Assembly: GCF_030068445.1 (NCBI RefSeq)
Contig: NZ_JAQPOK010000111.1
Coordinates: 1 to 64,000 of the forward strand
DNA length: 64,000 nucleotides
From: Roseofilum halophilum BLCC-M91
GTDB lineage: Bacteria; Cyanobacteriota; Cyanobacteriia; Cyanobacteriales; Desertifilaceae
Direction: 5' to 3'
Both the position numbers and the translations under genes were made by a program. Positions 36,401-43,707 of this stretch are shown in pieces. Under the pieces are notes generated by a model, which was not told where the DNA came from, did no database searches, and saw nothing but the letters and a program-made list of their open reading frames with translations. Each line of letters begins with the position of its first letter. The first letter of the stretch is position 1.

Positions 36401-39400
36401 CTGCTAATGCTCGCGCTTGTTTATTTAAGTTATCTGCCTCTGTTTGTGCTTGTCGCGCCCATTGTTCAAAAACACGCCGTTCATTCTCGGAAACATTGGC
36501 TTGATGTTGCGCTTGGTCGCGAGGTGCAATATGTTCAGGATAATGTCGCCAACCATGAATAGGTTGAACACCACAACGGCCACCACGTCCCACAACTTCC
36601 CAGCGCCGAGACAAATTATTATGATGGTTAGCCGTATCTTGATTCTGCTTACGCCGTTGTTCGGCCAACGCAGCTTGCTGCCAATATTTTTCTGCCAGTT
36701 GAGTTTTTTGTTCTGCCTGTTCTTGCAGCGCTTTTAAGATTTGATGGGCATCTTGAGACTCACCGGTAAGTTGAGACAGGAGTTGATTATTATTCTGCAC
36801 CAGTTGCTGATAACTGCTCAAAACATCAGTTTGATGATTCATCTGAGCAGTTAGTTGCTCGACTTTCGCGGCATTTGTTGACAAGATATGACCTTGTGAA
36901 TCAGCACTATAGGCATTTTTGCCAGCTTGATTGGCTATAGCCATGTGGTGATTGTATTTAGCTGTATCTCGCTTGCGAAGAATACGCCCACAAAAACCAC
37001 GAGTTGTTGCCCAAGAGTTATGAGCAAGATGAGTATGATGTTGCTGTGTTTGCCGGTGCTGCGCTCCTTGCTGATAGAAACTTGAAGCAGTCGCTCTCAA
37101 AGCCGCAGATTGTTGTTGATACTGGGAAATTTTCCCTTTCAACTTATCAATCTCAGCTTGCACTGCATCGGGGTCAGCGAGTAAAGTATCGGGGTCAACT
37201 AACTGGTATTGCAGTTTCGCCAGCGCGTCTTTCACTGCTTCTTTGCTCTGAGCAATGGCTTCTTCGAGTAACTCAATCTGCTCGGTATTCCCTTCAACTG
37301 CTTTCTCGCGCTCTTCCTTCAACGCTGCCAACTGTTCGTTTAACTCCTGTTGCCGAGTCTGCAAGGTTTGCAAGCGTCCTAACTCCAGTTGATGATGGCG
37401 GGTTGCCAAGGCTAAAGCGTCGGCTAACTGTTCAGACTCGGCAAGGGAAATGGCGGCATCGGTGTCTACTTGTTGATAGCGCTCTAATGCCTGTGTTTTC
37501 TGCTCTGCTAGTGCTTTTTGCAAGTCCTCTAAGGTTAAATCGGGATTGCCCAAATCGGATAGGGTTTGCCACTGTTGCAATAACTGATTTTGGGTATCGC
37601 TGAGAGCCTCTATCGCCTGCTCCGTGGCTTCACCAGCCGCACGAGTTTGCGTGATAACCCGCCCTTCTCCGGTAAAACGCCTCACGTCGATATCTTCGCT
37701 CTTAACGACCTCTTCTGGGGCAATTAAGCCCGCCATCAGCACGGCTTCGGTGACGTTGAGCAAGCCCGCGCCGCTCTCGGTATCCCAGCCTTCTTCACCT
37801 AAGTCTTGGGCGGTTTGTGCCAGGATTTCTTTGACTTGCTGATAGCTCAATTCTGGATTAGCCTGCCAGACTAAAGACGCAGCACCGGTAACATAGGAGG
37901 TTGCCCGCGATGTACCGACGAAGGCATTGGGGTCATTTTTATGTTCTCCTCCGGGAGCAACGAGGGTAAGGGTTTCACCGCGACTGGAGTAGTCGGCGAC
38001 TTCTTCGGTGGAGTTGACTGCACCGACGGTGATGATGTTGTCGAATTCATCGGCAGCTTGTCCCAATGCGGACATGGCATCGCCGGTATTTCCGGAGGCA
38101 ACCACGAGGAGGATGTTGTTATCGCGAGCGTATTGCAGGGCGAGTTGTTCTTCTGGGGTGAGTTGATAGCGGGTGGTGATTTGCCCATTCTCGTCGATTT
38201 GGGTTAAATCGAAACTGAGGTTAACGATACCACGCACATTTCCCGCGTTGATGGTTGGGGAAAGGGCGGGTTCAGGGAGATTTGGGTTGGTGTTGGAAAG
38301 GGTTGCAGAACCCGCCCCTACCGGGTTATTGGTATTGTTTGTAGGGGCAGGTTCACCCAGATTTTGGCCGATAGACGTATCAATTTGTGAACCTGCCCCC
38401 ATACCCGTGGCATTTTCACCGGTAATGTTGTCCCCATTGATGGTTGGGGAAAGGGCGGGTTCAGGGAGATTTGGGTTAGTGTTGGAAAGGGTTGCAGAAC
38501 CCGCCCCTACGGGGTTATCGGTATTGGCGACATCTGTGGTGGTGGGTAATCCGGCATCGTCGCGGAGATTATCGACGTAGGCGATGAGTTGTTGTGCCCA
38601 ATTGTTCCCTTCTATGCCTAATGTTTCGTACTCATTGCTGGGATTAACGGACTCGAAGACTTCGGTAACGTCTTCTCCATGGTCTCCGGCAAAGTCAATA
38701 AAGGCAACGGGAACATCGGGCGAGTCAGGTAAAATCAGGGAGGCTGCGTCTTGGGCGTTAATTAGATAGTTGTCCCATTGCGAAAAGTCTTCGTTGGTGA
38801 AGGCTTCTTGCAGAGAACTGGGTAAGCCGAAGAGTTCGCCGATTTCGGGGTTGTCGATAATGGCGTTGAAGGTTTCTGCGGCTTCGGGAGCCATGCCGAC
38901 TTTTTCCAGGAGGTCGGGACGCTCTAGAACGTTGTAAATTGTGCCAAAGTTGTCTTCAAGTTCGGTGAAGACCTCTTCGACGACGGGTAGAAGTTCAGGA
39001 TTTTCGAGGATTTCGATGAGGTTATCGGGATTGTCGTCAAGGGCGGCTTGAACTTTCTCTAAGCCAGTATTCAGGGATTCTACGGATGCTTCGGAGACGT
39101 TGTTGTTGATGAGTTCGATGGTGTGGATGGCGCTTTCTCCGGTTTCGGATACGGCGCGGACGGCAATTTCGGTGATGTCGGTGATGTCGGTTTCGGGTTG
39201 GGGGTTGATTTGGAGGCGATCGCCCTCTAAACTAGCCGCAGGTTCAGGTAGGGTGGGGGCGGGTTCATCTATATCTGGGAGAATAGGCAAGTCATTGGGT
39301 GAACCCGCCCCTACAACAGCGCCCCCTTCGACTAGCTCATAGGTAACGGTTTTATCTTCTGCGACTGCGAAAATCTCGGATAATTCAATCACTGGCTCAG

Positions 39401-40853
39401 GCTCTTCTGGGTCTATCACCACCGATTCAATCTCGCTAATTACCTCTAGCGGTTCCGGTTTAATATAATCGAGAATCTCTTGCCCTAATTCGGTTTCGCG
39501 CCAGTCATTCTCAGCATCAATGACTTCATCGAGGTTAACGGCTTGACCTGTTGCGCCCTTAATTCGGAAAATAATATCGTTGTAGTCGTAGTCGCTCTTA
39601 CCATCAACGCGGATATCTTCCATGACAAAGGTGTGTCCATCTCCGGTGACATCGGCAATTTGCCCGATATGCAACCCATCATCAGGATTAGCGGTAGCTA
39701 GAGAGAACAAGGGACGGCCGGAACCGCCGATACTGGGATTATCGAATACCTGTTGTACGCTCTTGTTGGGAACGAGCATGACACCGAAGGTATCTCCAGG
39801 GCGCATCTGCACGGTTTTTACACCCGCAAATTCCCCTTTATTCCAGTTTTTTTCGCCCATAGCGCCCTCGAATTTCGCGCCTTCTGTTTTGTCAGAAATG
39901 ACGATTTCACCGAATTGAGGGGCATTTTCGGCGGGGAAATCGGTGTCGGTGGGGGCGGGTTCACCCAAATCCGGGTCAACCAACGAATCGGTTGATAAAC
40001 CCGCCCCTACATCGGATGGGGTTTCGGTGGGGGTGAGGGCGGGTTCAGGGAGATTTGGGTGGGTGGACAAAATGGTTGTTGAACCCGCCCCTACATCGGA
40101 TGGGGTTTCGGTGGGTTCGATACCCAAGGCGCGAGCGGCTGCTTCTTGGATAAAGGCTTCTGAACCGGGTTCTAGGTTGTCCATGCCTTCTAAGCTAAAG
40201 AAGGCGACTTCTCCCTGATATTTCCCGCCGTCGAAGAGATACTCAATTTCTACTTCTCCGGTTTCGCCAACGGTGAATACTCCGGAATCAAATTCAAAAT
40301 CGGGTTTGGCTTGGGTAAGCTGTTCAATGACTTGTGTTGGCTCATGCTCGTCGGAATTTTCTAGGGTTTCATCGACTTCTGTCTCATCTTCGCTGGTTGT
40401 ATCCTGGGTTTCGGATGCAAAATCAATTTCTTCTGTTTCACTGCTTTCATGGAGGGTGGCAGCTTGTGCAACGACCTGCTCTGGGGTACTGTCGGTTTCG
40501 GATTCAGTCTCGATGACTTCGCTGGGTTCTGTTCCTTCTTCTGTGGGGGAGTCGGTAATAAATTCAATCTCTTCGATGTCTTCGTCGGGAATGAGATTAG
40601 TTACTTCTGCCGTTTCGATTTCCTCGCTTGTATCGGGTTCTGCCTCTTGGGTTTCTCCTGTGTCGGCTTCTTCAACGAGGTCAGCGTCGAGTTCGGGAAG
40701 GTCAACTGTGTCTACATCGAGGGACTCTGGGGTTTCTTCTAAGCTATCGACGATGCCGCTAGGGGTGAGGATGGGTTCGAGAATGAAGGTCTGAGAGTCT
40801 TGATTTTTCTCGGTTTTGGGTGATTTTTTGCCAAACCAGTTTAAGAATGACAT
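27462..40853 (-). CDS. Giant multidomain coiled-coil protein (DUF4114, subtilase-like, toxin-like C-terminus)
   Basis: An uninterrupted frame of 4463 codons from ATG 40853 (MSFLNWFGKK, preceded by AAGGA). Order of segments: an acidic Glu/Thr-rich region (20-190), then a DUF4114 domain near 330-450 (SDYDYNDIIFRIKGATG, about 422). A subtilase-like domain at about 710-1060 has D/H in VAFIDFAGDHGEDV, oxyanion SGN near 918 and GTSRAT near 980. A charged coiled coil at about 1070-3730 is interrupted by eight Trp/His-rich modules. A hydrophobic Gly/Ala/Ser part spans about 3735-3985. Seven-residue GGYYD repeats occupy about 4116-4174. A toxin-like segment (DLPIEYIRKEGRTLILNTRS, about 4218-4300) and a glycine-zipper tail end the protein. 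No N-terminal signal peptide. Seven 62-bp elements lie in frame. Function unknown; a surface, adhesion or contact-toxin role is only a guess. Confidence 0.85.
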   Translation of the reverse strand: MSFLNWFGKKSPKTEKNQDSQTFILEPILTPSGIVDSLEETPESLDVDTVDLPELDADLVEEADTGETQEAEPDTSEEIETAEVTNLIPDEDIEEIEFITDSPTEEGTEPSEVIETESETDSTPEQVVAQAATLHESSETEEIDFASETQDTTSEDETEVDETLENSDEHEPTQVIEQLTQAKPDFEFDSGVFTVGETGEVEIEYLFDGGKYQGEVAFFSLEGMDNLEPGSEAFIQEAAARALGIEPTETPSDVGAGSTTILSTHPNLPEPALTPTETPSDVGAGLSTDSLVDPDLGEPAPTDTDFPAENAPQFGEIVISDKTEGAKFEGAMGEKNWNKGEFAGVKTVQMRPGDTFGVMLVPNKSVQQVFDNPSIGGSGRPLFSLATANPDDGLHIGQIADVTGDGHTFVMEDIRVDGKSDYDYNDIIFRIKGATGQAVNLDEVIDAENDWRETELGQEILDYIKPEPLEVISEIESVVIDPEEPEPVIELSEIFAVAEDKTVTYELVEGGAVVGAGSPNDLPILPDIDEPAPTLPEPAASLEGDRLQINPQPETDITDITEIAVRAVSETGESAIHTIELINNNVSEASVESLNTGLEKVQAALDDNPDNLIEILENPELLPVVEEVFTELEDNFGTIYNVLERPDLLEKVGMAPEAAETFNAIIDNPEIGELFGLPSSLQEAFTNEDFSQWDNYLINAQDAASLILPDSPDVPVAFIDFAGDHGEDVTEVFESVNPSNEYETLGIEGNNWAQQLIAYVDNLRDDAGLPTTTDVANTDNPVGAGSATLSNTNPNLPEPALSPTINGDNITGENATGMGAGSQIDTSIGQNLGEPAPTNNTNNPVGAGSATLSNTNPNLPEPALSPTINAGNVRGIVNLSFDLTQIDENGQITTRYQLTPEEQLALQYARDNNILLVVASGNTGDAMSALGQAADEFDNIITVGAVNSTEEVADYSSRGETLTLVAPGGEHKNDPNAFVGTSRATSYVTGAASLVWQANPELSYQQVKEILAQTAQDLGEEGWDTESGAGLLNVTEAVLMAGLIAPEEVVKSEDIDVRRFTGEGRVITQTRAAGEATEQAIEALSDTQNQLLQQWQTLSDLGNPDLTLEDLQKALAEQKTQALERYQQVDTDAAISLAESEQLADALALATRHHQLELGRLQTLQTRQQELNEQLAALKEEREKAVEGNTEQIELLEEAIAQSKEAVKDALAKLQYQLVDPDTLLADPDAVQAEIDKLKGKISQYQQQSAALRATASSFYQQGAQHRQTQQHHTHLAHNSWATTRGFCGRILRKRDTAKYNHHMAIANQAGKNAYSADSQGHILSTNAAKVEQLTAQMNHQTDVLSSYQQLVQNNNQLLSQLTGESQDAHQILKALQEQAEQKTQLAEKYWQQAALAEQRRKQNQDTANHHNNLSRRWEVVGRGGRCGVQPIHGWRHYPEHIAPRDQAQHQANVSENERRVFEQWARQAQTEADNLNKQARALAERVADWPELKQGIQYEINANEQKLQAEEDLLALQTPVQRQQLETLDLQIQQAEEELAKLEGKQLPSQEDKASATETRLTDLQEQSKANREERKTTQKDLQTFLETYGYLLPYPERLQAIKKQIQQLEDEKIRAQELLIQLGNAVTTNPDLVEQFESVQAYISDIDEQLDWAKLQEDQINWSAPQSPQRLALAKLIEELENRRDNVPETNSLPLQEYIDFLREMENRSTSFLNGFDDLQERLDAAQVQQTDTNETLERLQGEYRQLGLEKAAIEEEKLIEKQVELWQEKIDEEQDVLNGYQTQLQDARAVASNWENQRHHHQNSANYWNSRIRTWGIVGHHGKPRRPVYGWIHNPQAEHNRNAAQAAANNAAHQRNLATQNAQELEASLQPSIQESEQNLANLKETQAQFTEIQAINAEADLEDAIALKEQQIADTNTAIRTTQEEIKILEHHLAQAKQDKVGQESSISDKEAQIENIESEIADTASKIADKDAEIGEQKAVLQGYHQQIQDANSVTQNLEHQRQHHQNAANYWNGQINTWGVTGHRWESYRYQSGKEWRTGWRQVPVYGWIHNPQAVVNRDAALAAAQNATQQRDIAAQDAQNLATQLQPEITATEAQIANLETEKQGLEAQKAAQETQLANQEQALETLKTELSEIEDKIADINYDIAANQVKIEDLQAQRQTHEEERDYFQATLDEINQRIADKEVEIADKYREIELTDSYLRQMNTEVERLENRLTVLNEADALESDYQNAADAWQEALENQVKATEELVEIRQQGEQDRQALLGLQSDLAETQTNLAEVTAQQEELQAEVADAQKDLAFTQHQLRTQELQLHSLRAQDAPLRSAESYYYGQAQYHRQNIWYWNGHTYAYHGGHAAAYRHNMQKASRLAEQRNNNWPKIQETEAKIAELKGEIPPKTAEVNTKQAALAEVTPKVTQLTAEVARIEGDMTPIVERLKPLQEAEKAKLGAFQNAVNEATEAADALAETTSEQAEALQRMISFGVLGTESDVDFFATEVEPKVNEFIEQLKARNTQLTVGAGSGSGSSSGQNLGEPALTLSGMIADWEDELNQTTDEVSREALSKLIAETKEQRDRLLTRQNDNNDIIAALTTRLEEATNAIQPLRQQQELEIRQQLETNDERLAALERQLETEEATETALSEDTILAYAQLGDRLHQDLGDAAKVWTEQLLEGHQQTIEIGERQQELSQSVDDLVAYIEENLGEIDGERDRTLANLRDAITTLEVVAPRSDELEQGQTTLTQEIDKLKQWIEQDAQLWEEIAPIAERYGAESEELEAYQQQYQIYKQQDEARAQQYEAQRHQHQMNANHWNSQIRTWGITGYNNSRNFFGKRKRTPVYGWIHNHHAEAQRNASQHAANVAAHQRNLALQLPTANAYRTEFVNNAPNNGTAIDLLQTEAEINSQKYNNQLAQVSAELAQTNAQASAAIAQADWYEKRAAHHWHRSRKNGPTWTEQRKTWKRGKSGKKKEHWVTLTHIDHHWIIWDTYTKYAKQLREQAVRQLVATDNQSQQQERLKPLAEQWASTVNAINAAEPSITASRNLVEQLEASREQIPAAQEALQQLEEILPEVEQQLAQAQKEADAYNAKVLAEWKELEDNDSEYLPIVEDILQQRGELNRKSQELQHQLADVEQWVERQTVALTTETEEVNRLREDLIAQRETLSEQIAQSPSNVDLQTKQAQLQNALGLLDNKATVLQQQQRAFSQKRTLLTAEHEVILAEQRLLDAYLTSPGDLEQLQKQLADARAALAEAQRLAEQAEASSQALTAPLQEVQADLLAQNDEHLRAAKEHQQILRDLLEATELNANYTLQAAQKQREVNDLEFQIQQRLQQMIDAGNKEAEHLLDVAQHNDMATAAEIYYRDYNDIASDTGGSCAGGIARPEDRALANRYYHEMLTHRQLQQRAQAQANHFGHLKRTAQAQKNALQARQDTAAKMLKEINDRIAETQEEREQKQQELAVAQARLDGITRIREQTEQTFITLVNLEQLNLAQAELEQTIATQRQEDIEKAVEERLEREAIELERQRLEARAKLEQLEQLQAEDALLQGVNAVRSEVGLDGVDGDFNPVQVQSQMATLLTQLQDLEQQQPDLPDDLKALLAEVEGDIHQALQGKEAATIQDNLFKVMGGLIGQVQHYKADINRIELEEQWDIALLQTAEQDVQKASKDFLKELQRMEELEGEQQIINPLYLETLNKVALAEQAVDISNELAQQSKEMLEQIIQQRVAERKARKKYFWNSTLGLISQVMTVLSTIVSILSVSFPVLVPFAIGLNLATAGITAIQAVMNGDWLGGIFSVVMAGLNAVTMGMSNTLTAGAKLALQSLQSVAAGAFSSARSIMSGESILGFLQILGSIASVASAGVGGLVKNLSATTQKVMLSVVQSLEKAPQMIYGGIKAIQNGDWLNAISNIFNAVLSVGQSFAGNFNSTLSKVLEVTGNVGNTGLVLAGVIKDGGIEGLLSGLNSILNIWKDDLVGLVDKISGKEECICSDKSEPENENIVSEEDRQELLNDPDFNEIARAIEQDNSLPAGSLEEYVKSMTLEEFSDLMSQVDQELTDPDFVLSLSNHFVESEQSSSPGKEDTIPDEKGNSQETVLRGGVTRVYGQNVNSNSEEGGYYDFLGGYYDEEGGYYDAFGGYYDADGGYYDTNGGYYDTDGGYYDTDGGYYHSDGSYHHPWTNEILKGLAQEVPDKLHNGGVVNNGLFAQKYYTTAFSEEPGAKFSGKTVDDLVSELDTGKIQPKDLPIEYIRKEGRTLILNTRSSAALEKAGIPREQWNVVNKINDPNAQIRLNDQLKRNSLVRKDNAIKWDKVETLTSTQKLREKPKLPKGKPNLKPNSGIKLLGKVGKAGQKVLGPLAIALDAHDLHQAYQADGGNFGENFQQTTGSVLGGWGGGAGGAVFGAQVGGAFGSVVPGVGTAVGAGAGAIIFGVGGALGGSSVGQSTVKWLQQGWKKLTNQNKSKP
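28334..28508. repeat. 21-bp tandem repeat encoding GGYYDTD units
   Basis: About eight 21-bp units in the giant gene encode GGYYD followed by two variable residues (FL, EE, AF, AD, TN, TD, TD), ending GGYYHSDGSYHH. It stands between the acidic linker and the toxin-like segment. Variation in copy number would keep the frame. Confidence 0.93.
33226..33287. repeat. 62-bp palindromic element in giant gene, copy 1
   Basis: Arms GTAAGGGCGGGTTCA (33226-33240) and CTGAACCCGCCCCTAC (ending 33287). In frame as VGAGS...GEPALT within the coiled-coil part. Confidence 0.92.
38260..38510. repeat. Three 62-bp elements inside the subtilase-like domain
   Basis: Copies at 38260-38321, 38341-38402 and 38449-38510 lie between the D/H motif (near 38700) and the SGN motif (near 38090). 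Copies 1 and 3 are nearly identical across the element and its flanks (TTGATGGTTGGGGAAAGGGC before, TTATYGGTATTG after), showing local duplication. They add about 90 residues of VGAGS...LPEPALSPTI-like linker while keeping the frame. Confidence 0.92.
39253..39314. repeat. 62-bp palindromic element in giant gene, copy 5
   Basis: Arms GTGGGGGCGGGTTCA and GTGAACCCGCCCCTAC. Translated VGAGS...DEPAPT, between the DUF4114 and subtilase-like parts. Confidence 0.9.
39949..40094. repeat. Two 62-bp elements with duplicated 22-bp spacer in giant gene
   Basis: Copies at 39949-40010 and 40033-40094. The 22 bases after the first (ATCGGATGGGGTTTCGGTGG and 2 more) recur after the second, so element plus spacer was duplicated as an 84-bp unit (28 codons). 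Translated VGAG(L/S)...EPA(P/L)T upstream of DUF4114. Confidence 0.92.
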
Positions 40854-41127
40854 GGGGGTAATCCTTGGTATATGCACAACAGATGATTGAGCAGAAGCGA
40901 TGAAGGCTTCTATAAGGTAGTCAGATTTTTGGTGCTGATTTTATGCAAAATCGAAAATTTTGTAATAAAAGTTCATATTTGATTGGAGCAGTAATTTCAA
41001 CTATGTTTCCTCAATTTCTTTCCAGGAGAGGGTTTTAGCTGATTTATAAATTTTGCTGAAATATCAAGTTTTGTGAAGAGTTACTGGTTAGATCTAGTCC
41101 GGATAATTAACTAAAGGATATTGGCAA

Positions 41128-41314
41128 GGTGGGCAGGGTCTACTTGTAGAATTTGAATGATACTTCGGTTTTCTCCTGCCCACCCTACTGGCGTGACATA
41201 GCTCATTTGGTGTTTTAGTAGCGCAAATAAATAGATTTGATATTAGAGGTGACAGCGAGCAAGATGCTCGCACTCCTTGCTCTATTGCTCATTTTAGCTG
41301 CGTCACGCCACTAC
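41128..41314. repeat. Inverted-repeat elements in the 500-base gap upstream of the giant gene
   Basis: GGTGGGCAGG (41128-41137) is inverted as CCTGCCCACC (41175-41184). Directly next to it, TGGCGTGAC (41189-41197) is inverted as GTCACGCCA (41302-41310), flanked by CTAC on both sides (41185-41188, 41311-41314). An inner hairpin GCGAGCA/TGCTCGC lies at 41255-41271. The second looks like a 122-bp miniature element with a 4-bp target duplication. Between 40854 and 41127 I see only AT-rich sequence and no supported gene. Confidence 0.7.
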
Positions 41315-41353
41315 GATTGATACGGTAGAGCGATCGCCTAGTAGGGACTATCG

Positions 41354-43663
41354 CTAATTGTTGCTTTCACTGACTTGCCAGATCTTAATGTTGCCATCGG
41401 CTCCCCCACTGACTAATAGATCGCCTTGGGGACTAAACGCGAGGGATAAAACTTCGTCATCATGATCTCGGAGGAGGCCGATCGCTTCCTGGGTTTCTAA
41501 ATTCCAGATTTGAATGGTGCGATCGCCGCCACCACTGGCTAAAAGTTTACCATCGGGACTCACGGCTAAGGCTCTCACTTCCCCTGGATGCAGCAGTGTC
41601 ACTTGTACAGCGCCCGAAGCCAGATCGCGGATGAAAATTTGGCTACCTTGACCAACGATAAACCCTTGATTATCGGGCATCACAATCAGAGCTTCTATGG
41701 CGGAATTGGTGACTTTGGGTAACACCTTGTCTTGTAAGTTAATTAAATTCACTTGATATAAATTCCCTGTATCCGTACCCGCAATCAAGGTTTTTTGATC
41801 GGGAGTCAGAGCCAAACGGTTCACCCATCCTGTTTCCCAGGAAAAAGTGAGGCGGCGAAAGCCATTATACAAGTCCCATAACTTGACGGTGCGATCGCGG
41901 CTTCCCGTCGCCAAAATTTTATACTCGCTACTAATCGCCAAGGTCACCACACCTTGCAATCCCTCCTGGGATTCAATCTGCCGTTGTTGGTTATTTTCCA
42001 GATGCCAAAGTTTTAAACTATTATCACTTCGACTAGCACTGGCCAAGAGTTTGCCATCGGGACTCAGGGCGATCGCACTCACCGCATAGGAGCCGCGTCG
42101 ATCCTGATGAGCATTCAGGGTGCGGCTGAGACTTCCATTGGGTAATTCCCACAGCTTCACCGTTCCTTCTGTGCCATTGCTGGCCAAAAGTTGACCCTTG
42201 GGACTCATGGCGATCGCGTTAATGGGTTCTTTCTGGGAATCAATCGTATGAGCCAGCCGAATCTGCACATTGCCTTGGCTCAGTTCTATTTTTTGGGGGG
42301 CACGAAACCGAATTTCTCTGAAATTGCTTTGATTCCCATACCAAACCCCAGCCACAGCCAAACTTAAGACAAACATCCCCGCTAATAGGGGATGCAGAGA
42401 CGGTGGCTGTCGATCTCTCCAAGAGGCTTGCATCACTGGAATTGCCCCTCCTCCCCTATGCTGGGGATAACCCGAATTCGAGGGCGGTAAAGGCGTAAAA
42501 CTAGACCATCCTGGAACGGTTGAGGGAGCATTAGACACCCGATGACCTCCCCAATGATGGGTCGGAGCAGGTTGAATGGGAATCTTCTTCCGGTTGACCG
42601 GTTTCAGGTGTAGTCCCCGTTGTACAGCCCCTTGAGAGGGAAAGGGATCGCGACCATTTAACCGTTGAGTGCGATCGCACCAGGGACAGCGATCCAAATG
42701 ATTGCCATAGCGATGTTGGTCGTTTTTACTACAAGTAATTAAATCCCGTTCCGCATCCTGAAGCGCCAACTGCCACATCTTTGCATCCGGTCGCACATGG
42801 GGATTATCAAACCCTTCCTCAAAGCAGCGCCGAAACAACACTTGCAGTTTTGGATGTAACAGAGTAAATGGAGGAGATACGGGCATCGGCGTTAGGGGAA
42901 CCGATCGCGTCCCGTGGGGAAAATAGCCCTCAGAAATCCGTTGGGCGATCGCCGGAGGATCGCCAGGCAATTTATACACCCCCGCAAACGGATGGGTTCC
43001 CTCCATTAACAACTGAAAAATCAACACCGCTAACCCAAAACAATCCTGTTCTGGAGTGCGATTCAAATTACCAAAAGATTGACCTTGCAACTCTGGGGGC
43101 GTAAATTCCGGCTTACCCACCGGACAACGATAAACCTCTTGGGTTTGCGGATGTTTCACCTGAATCGAATCCATATCCACCAGGGTAATTAACGTCGTTT
43201 CCGTAACCAAAATATTCGACTCATTCACATCCCCAATCACATACCCTCGCTCATGCAAACTCTTCAGAGCGCCCGCCAAATTTCTCGCCGTTCGATGCAA
43301 CCGAGAATATTCAAACCACGGCCATTGGGTGCGACGAGTTTTCGGATTATACAAATCAATAATCGGTCGCATTCCACTAATGCGCGGCATCAAAAACCCC
43401 ACCACCTCCTGCTTCTGATTCAACAGTAAATCCTCTGGCCAAGCAAAAGAAAGATGATTTTGACTCGCCGTGGGATTATTCGGCGGATTTTCCACCATCG
43501 CCGCCAATTTAGGGCCATATTCCGGTTTGAGCTTATGGTAAACCTTCGCCACCCGGGTCAGATCTTCGCTAAGTCCATAGACTTTCGCTTCACCACCCAC
43601 CCCTAATTCTGTAGCAGCTTGTAAATCTATCCATTCTTGATTTGAGTGGCGTTGAAGCTTCAT
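41354..43663 (-). CDS. Protein kinase-like protein with zinc motif, membrane helix and WD40 propeller
   Basis: A 769-residue protein. The kinase domain at about 15-300 has glycine loop GVGGEAKVYG, K40 (VAKVY), a catalytic loop YVIGDVNESN with D145 and N150 (GD, not RD) and VDMD (D163) for DFG. A zinc-ribbon-like motif follows near 315-340 (CSKNDQH, CPWC). Next are a Pro-rich linker and one membrane helix (about 425-445, LLAGMFVLSLAVAGVWYG). About seven WD40 repeats (475-766; LLASGGGDRTIQIWNLET, LLVSGGADGNIKIWQV) form a complete propeller. Kinases of this type are typically encoded with a PP2C phosphatase and often a VWA protein. Here only the phosphatase gene is present, 44 bases upstream. 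Confidence 0.87.
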   Translation of the reverse strand: MKLQRHSNQEWIDLQAATELGVGGEAKVYGLSEDLTRVAKVYHKLKPEYGPKLAAMVENPPNNPTASQNHLSFAWPEDLLLNQKQEVVGFLMPRISGMRPIIDLYNPKTRRTQWPWFEYSRLHRTARNLAGALKSLHERGYVIGDVNESNILVTETTLITLVDMDSIQVKHPQTQEVYRCPVGKPEFTPPELQGQSFGNLNRTPEQDCFGLAVLIFQLLMEGTHPFAGVYKLPGDPPAIAQRISEGYFPHGTRSVPLTPMPVSPPFTLLHPKLQVLFRRCFEEGFDNPHVRPDAKMWQLALQDAERDLITCSKNDQHRYGNHLDRCPWCDRTQRLNGRDPFPSQGAVQRGLHLKPVNRKKIPIQPAPTHHWGGHRVSNAPSTVPGWSSFTPLPPSNSGYPQHRGGGAIPVMQASWRDRQPPSLHPLLAGMFVLSLAVAGVWYGNQSNFREIRFRAPQKIELSQGNVQIRLAHTIDSQKEPINAIAMSPKGQLLASNGTEGTVKLWELPNGSLSRTLNAHQDRRGSYAVSAIALSPDGKLLASASRSDNSLKLWHLENNQQRQIESQEGLQGVVTLAISSEYKILATGSRDRTVKLWDLYNGFRRLTFSWETGWVNRLALTPDQKTLIAGTDTGNLYQVNLINLQDKVLPKVTNSAIEALIVMPDNQGFIVGQGSQIFIRDLASGAVQVTLLHPGEVRALAVSPDGKLLASGGGDRTIQIWNLETQEAIGLLRDHDDEVLSLAFSPQGDLLVSGGADGNIKIWQVSESNN

Positions 43664-43707
43664 AATCGGTTTACTTTAAACAAGGAAAAATTGTTAATTA
43701 TTAATTG

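Noticed and set aside
40273-40794. Plus-strand Ser/Val-rich frame opposite the acidic N-terminal region of the giant gene
   Set aside because: Low-complexity shadow of a Glu/Thr-rich coding strand; no ribosome site or domain.
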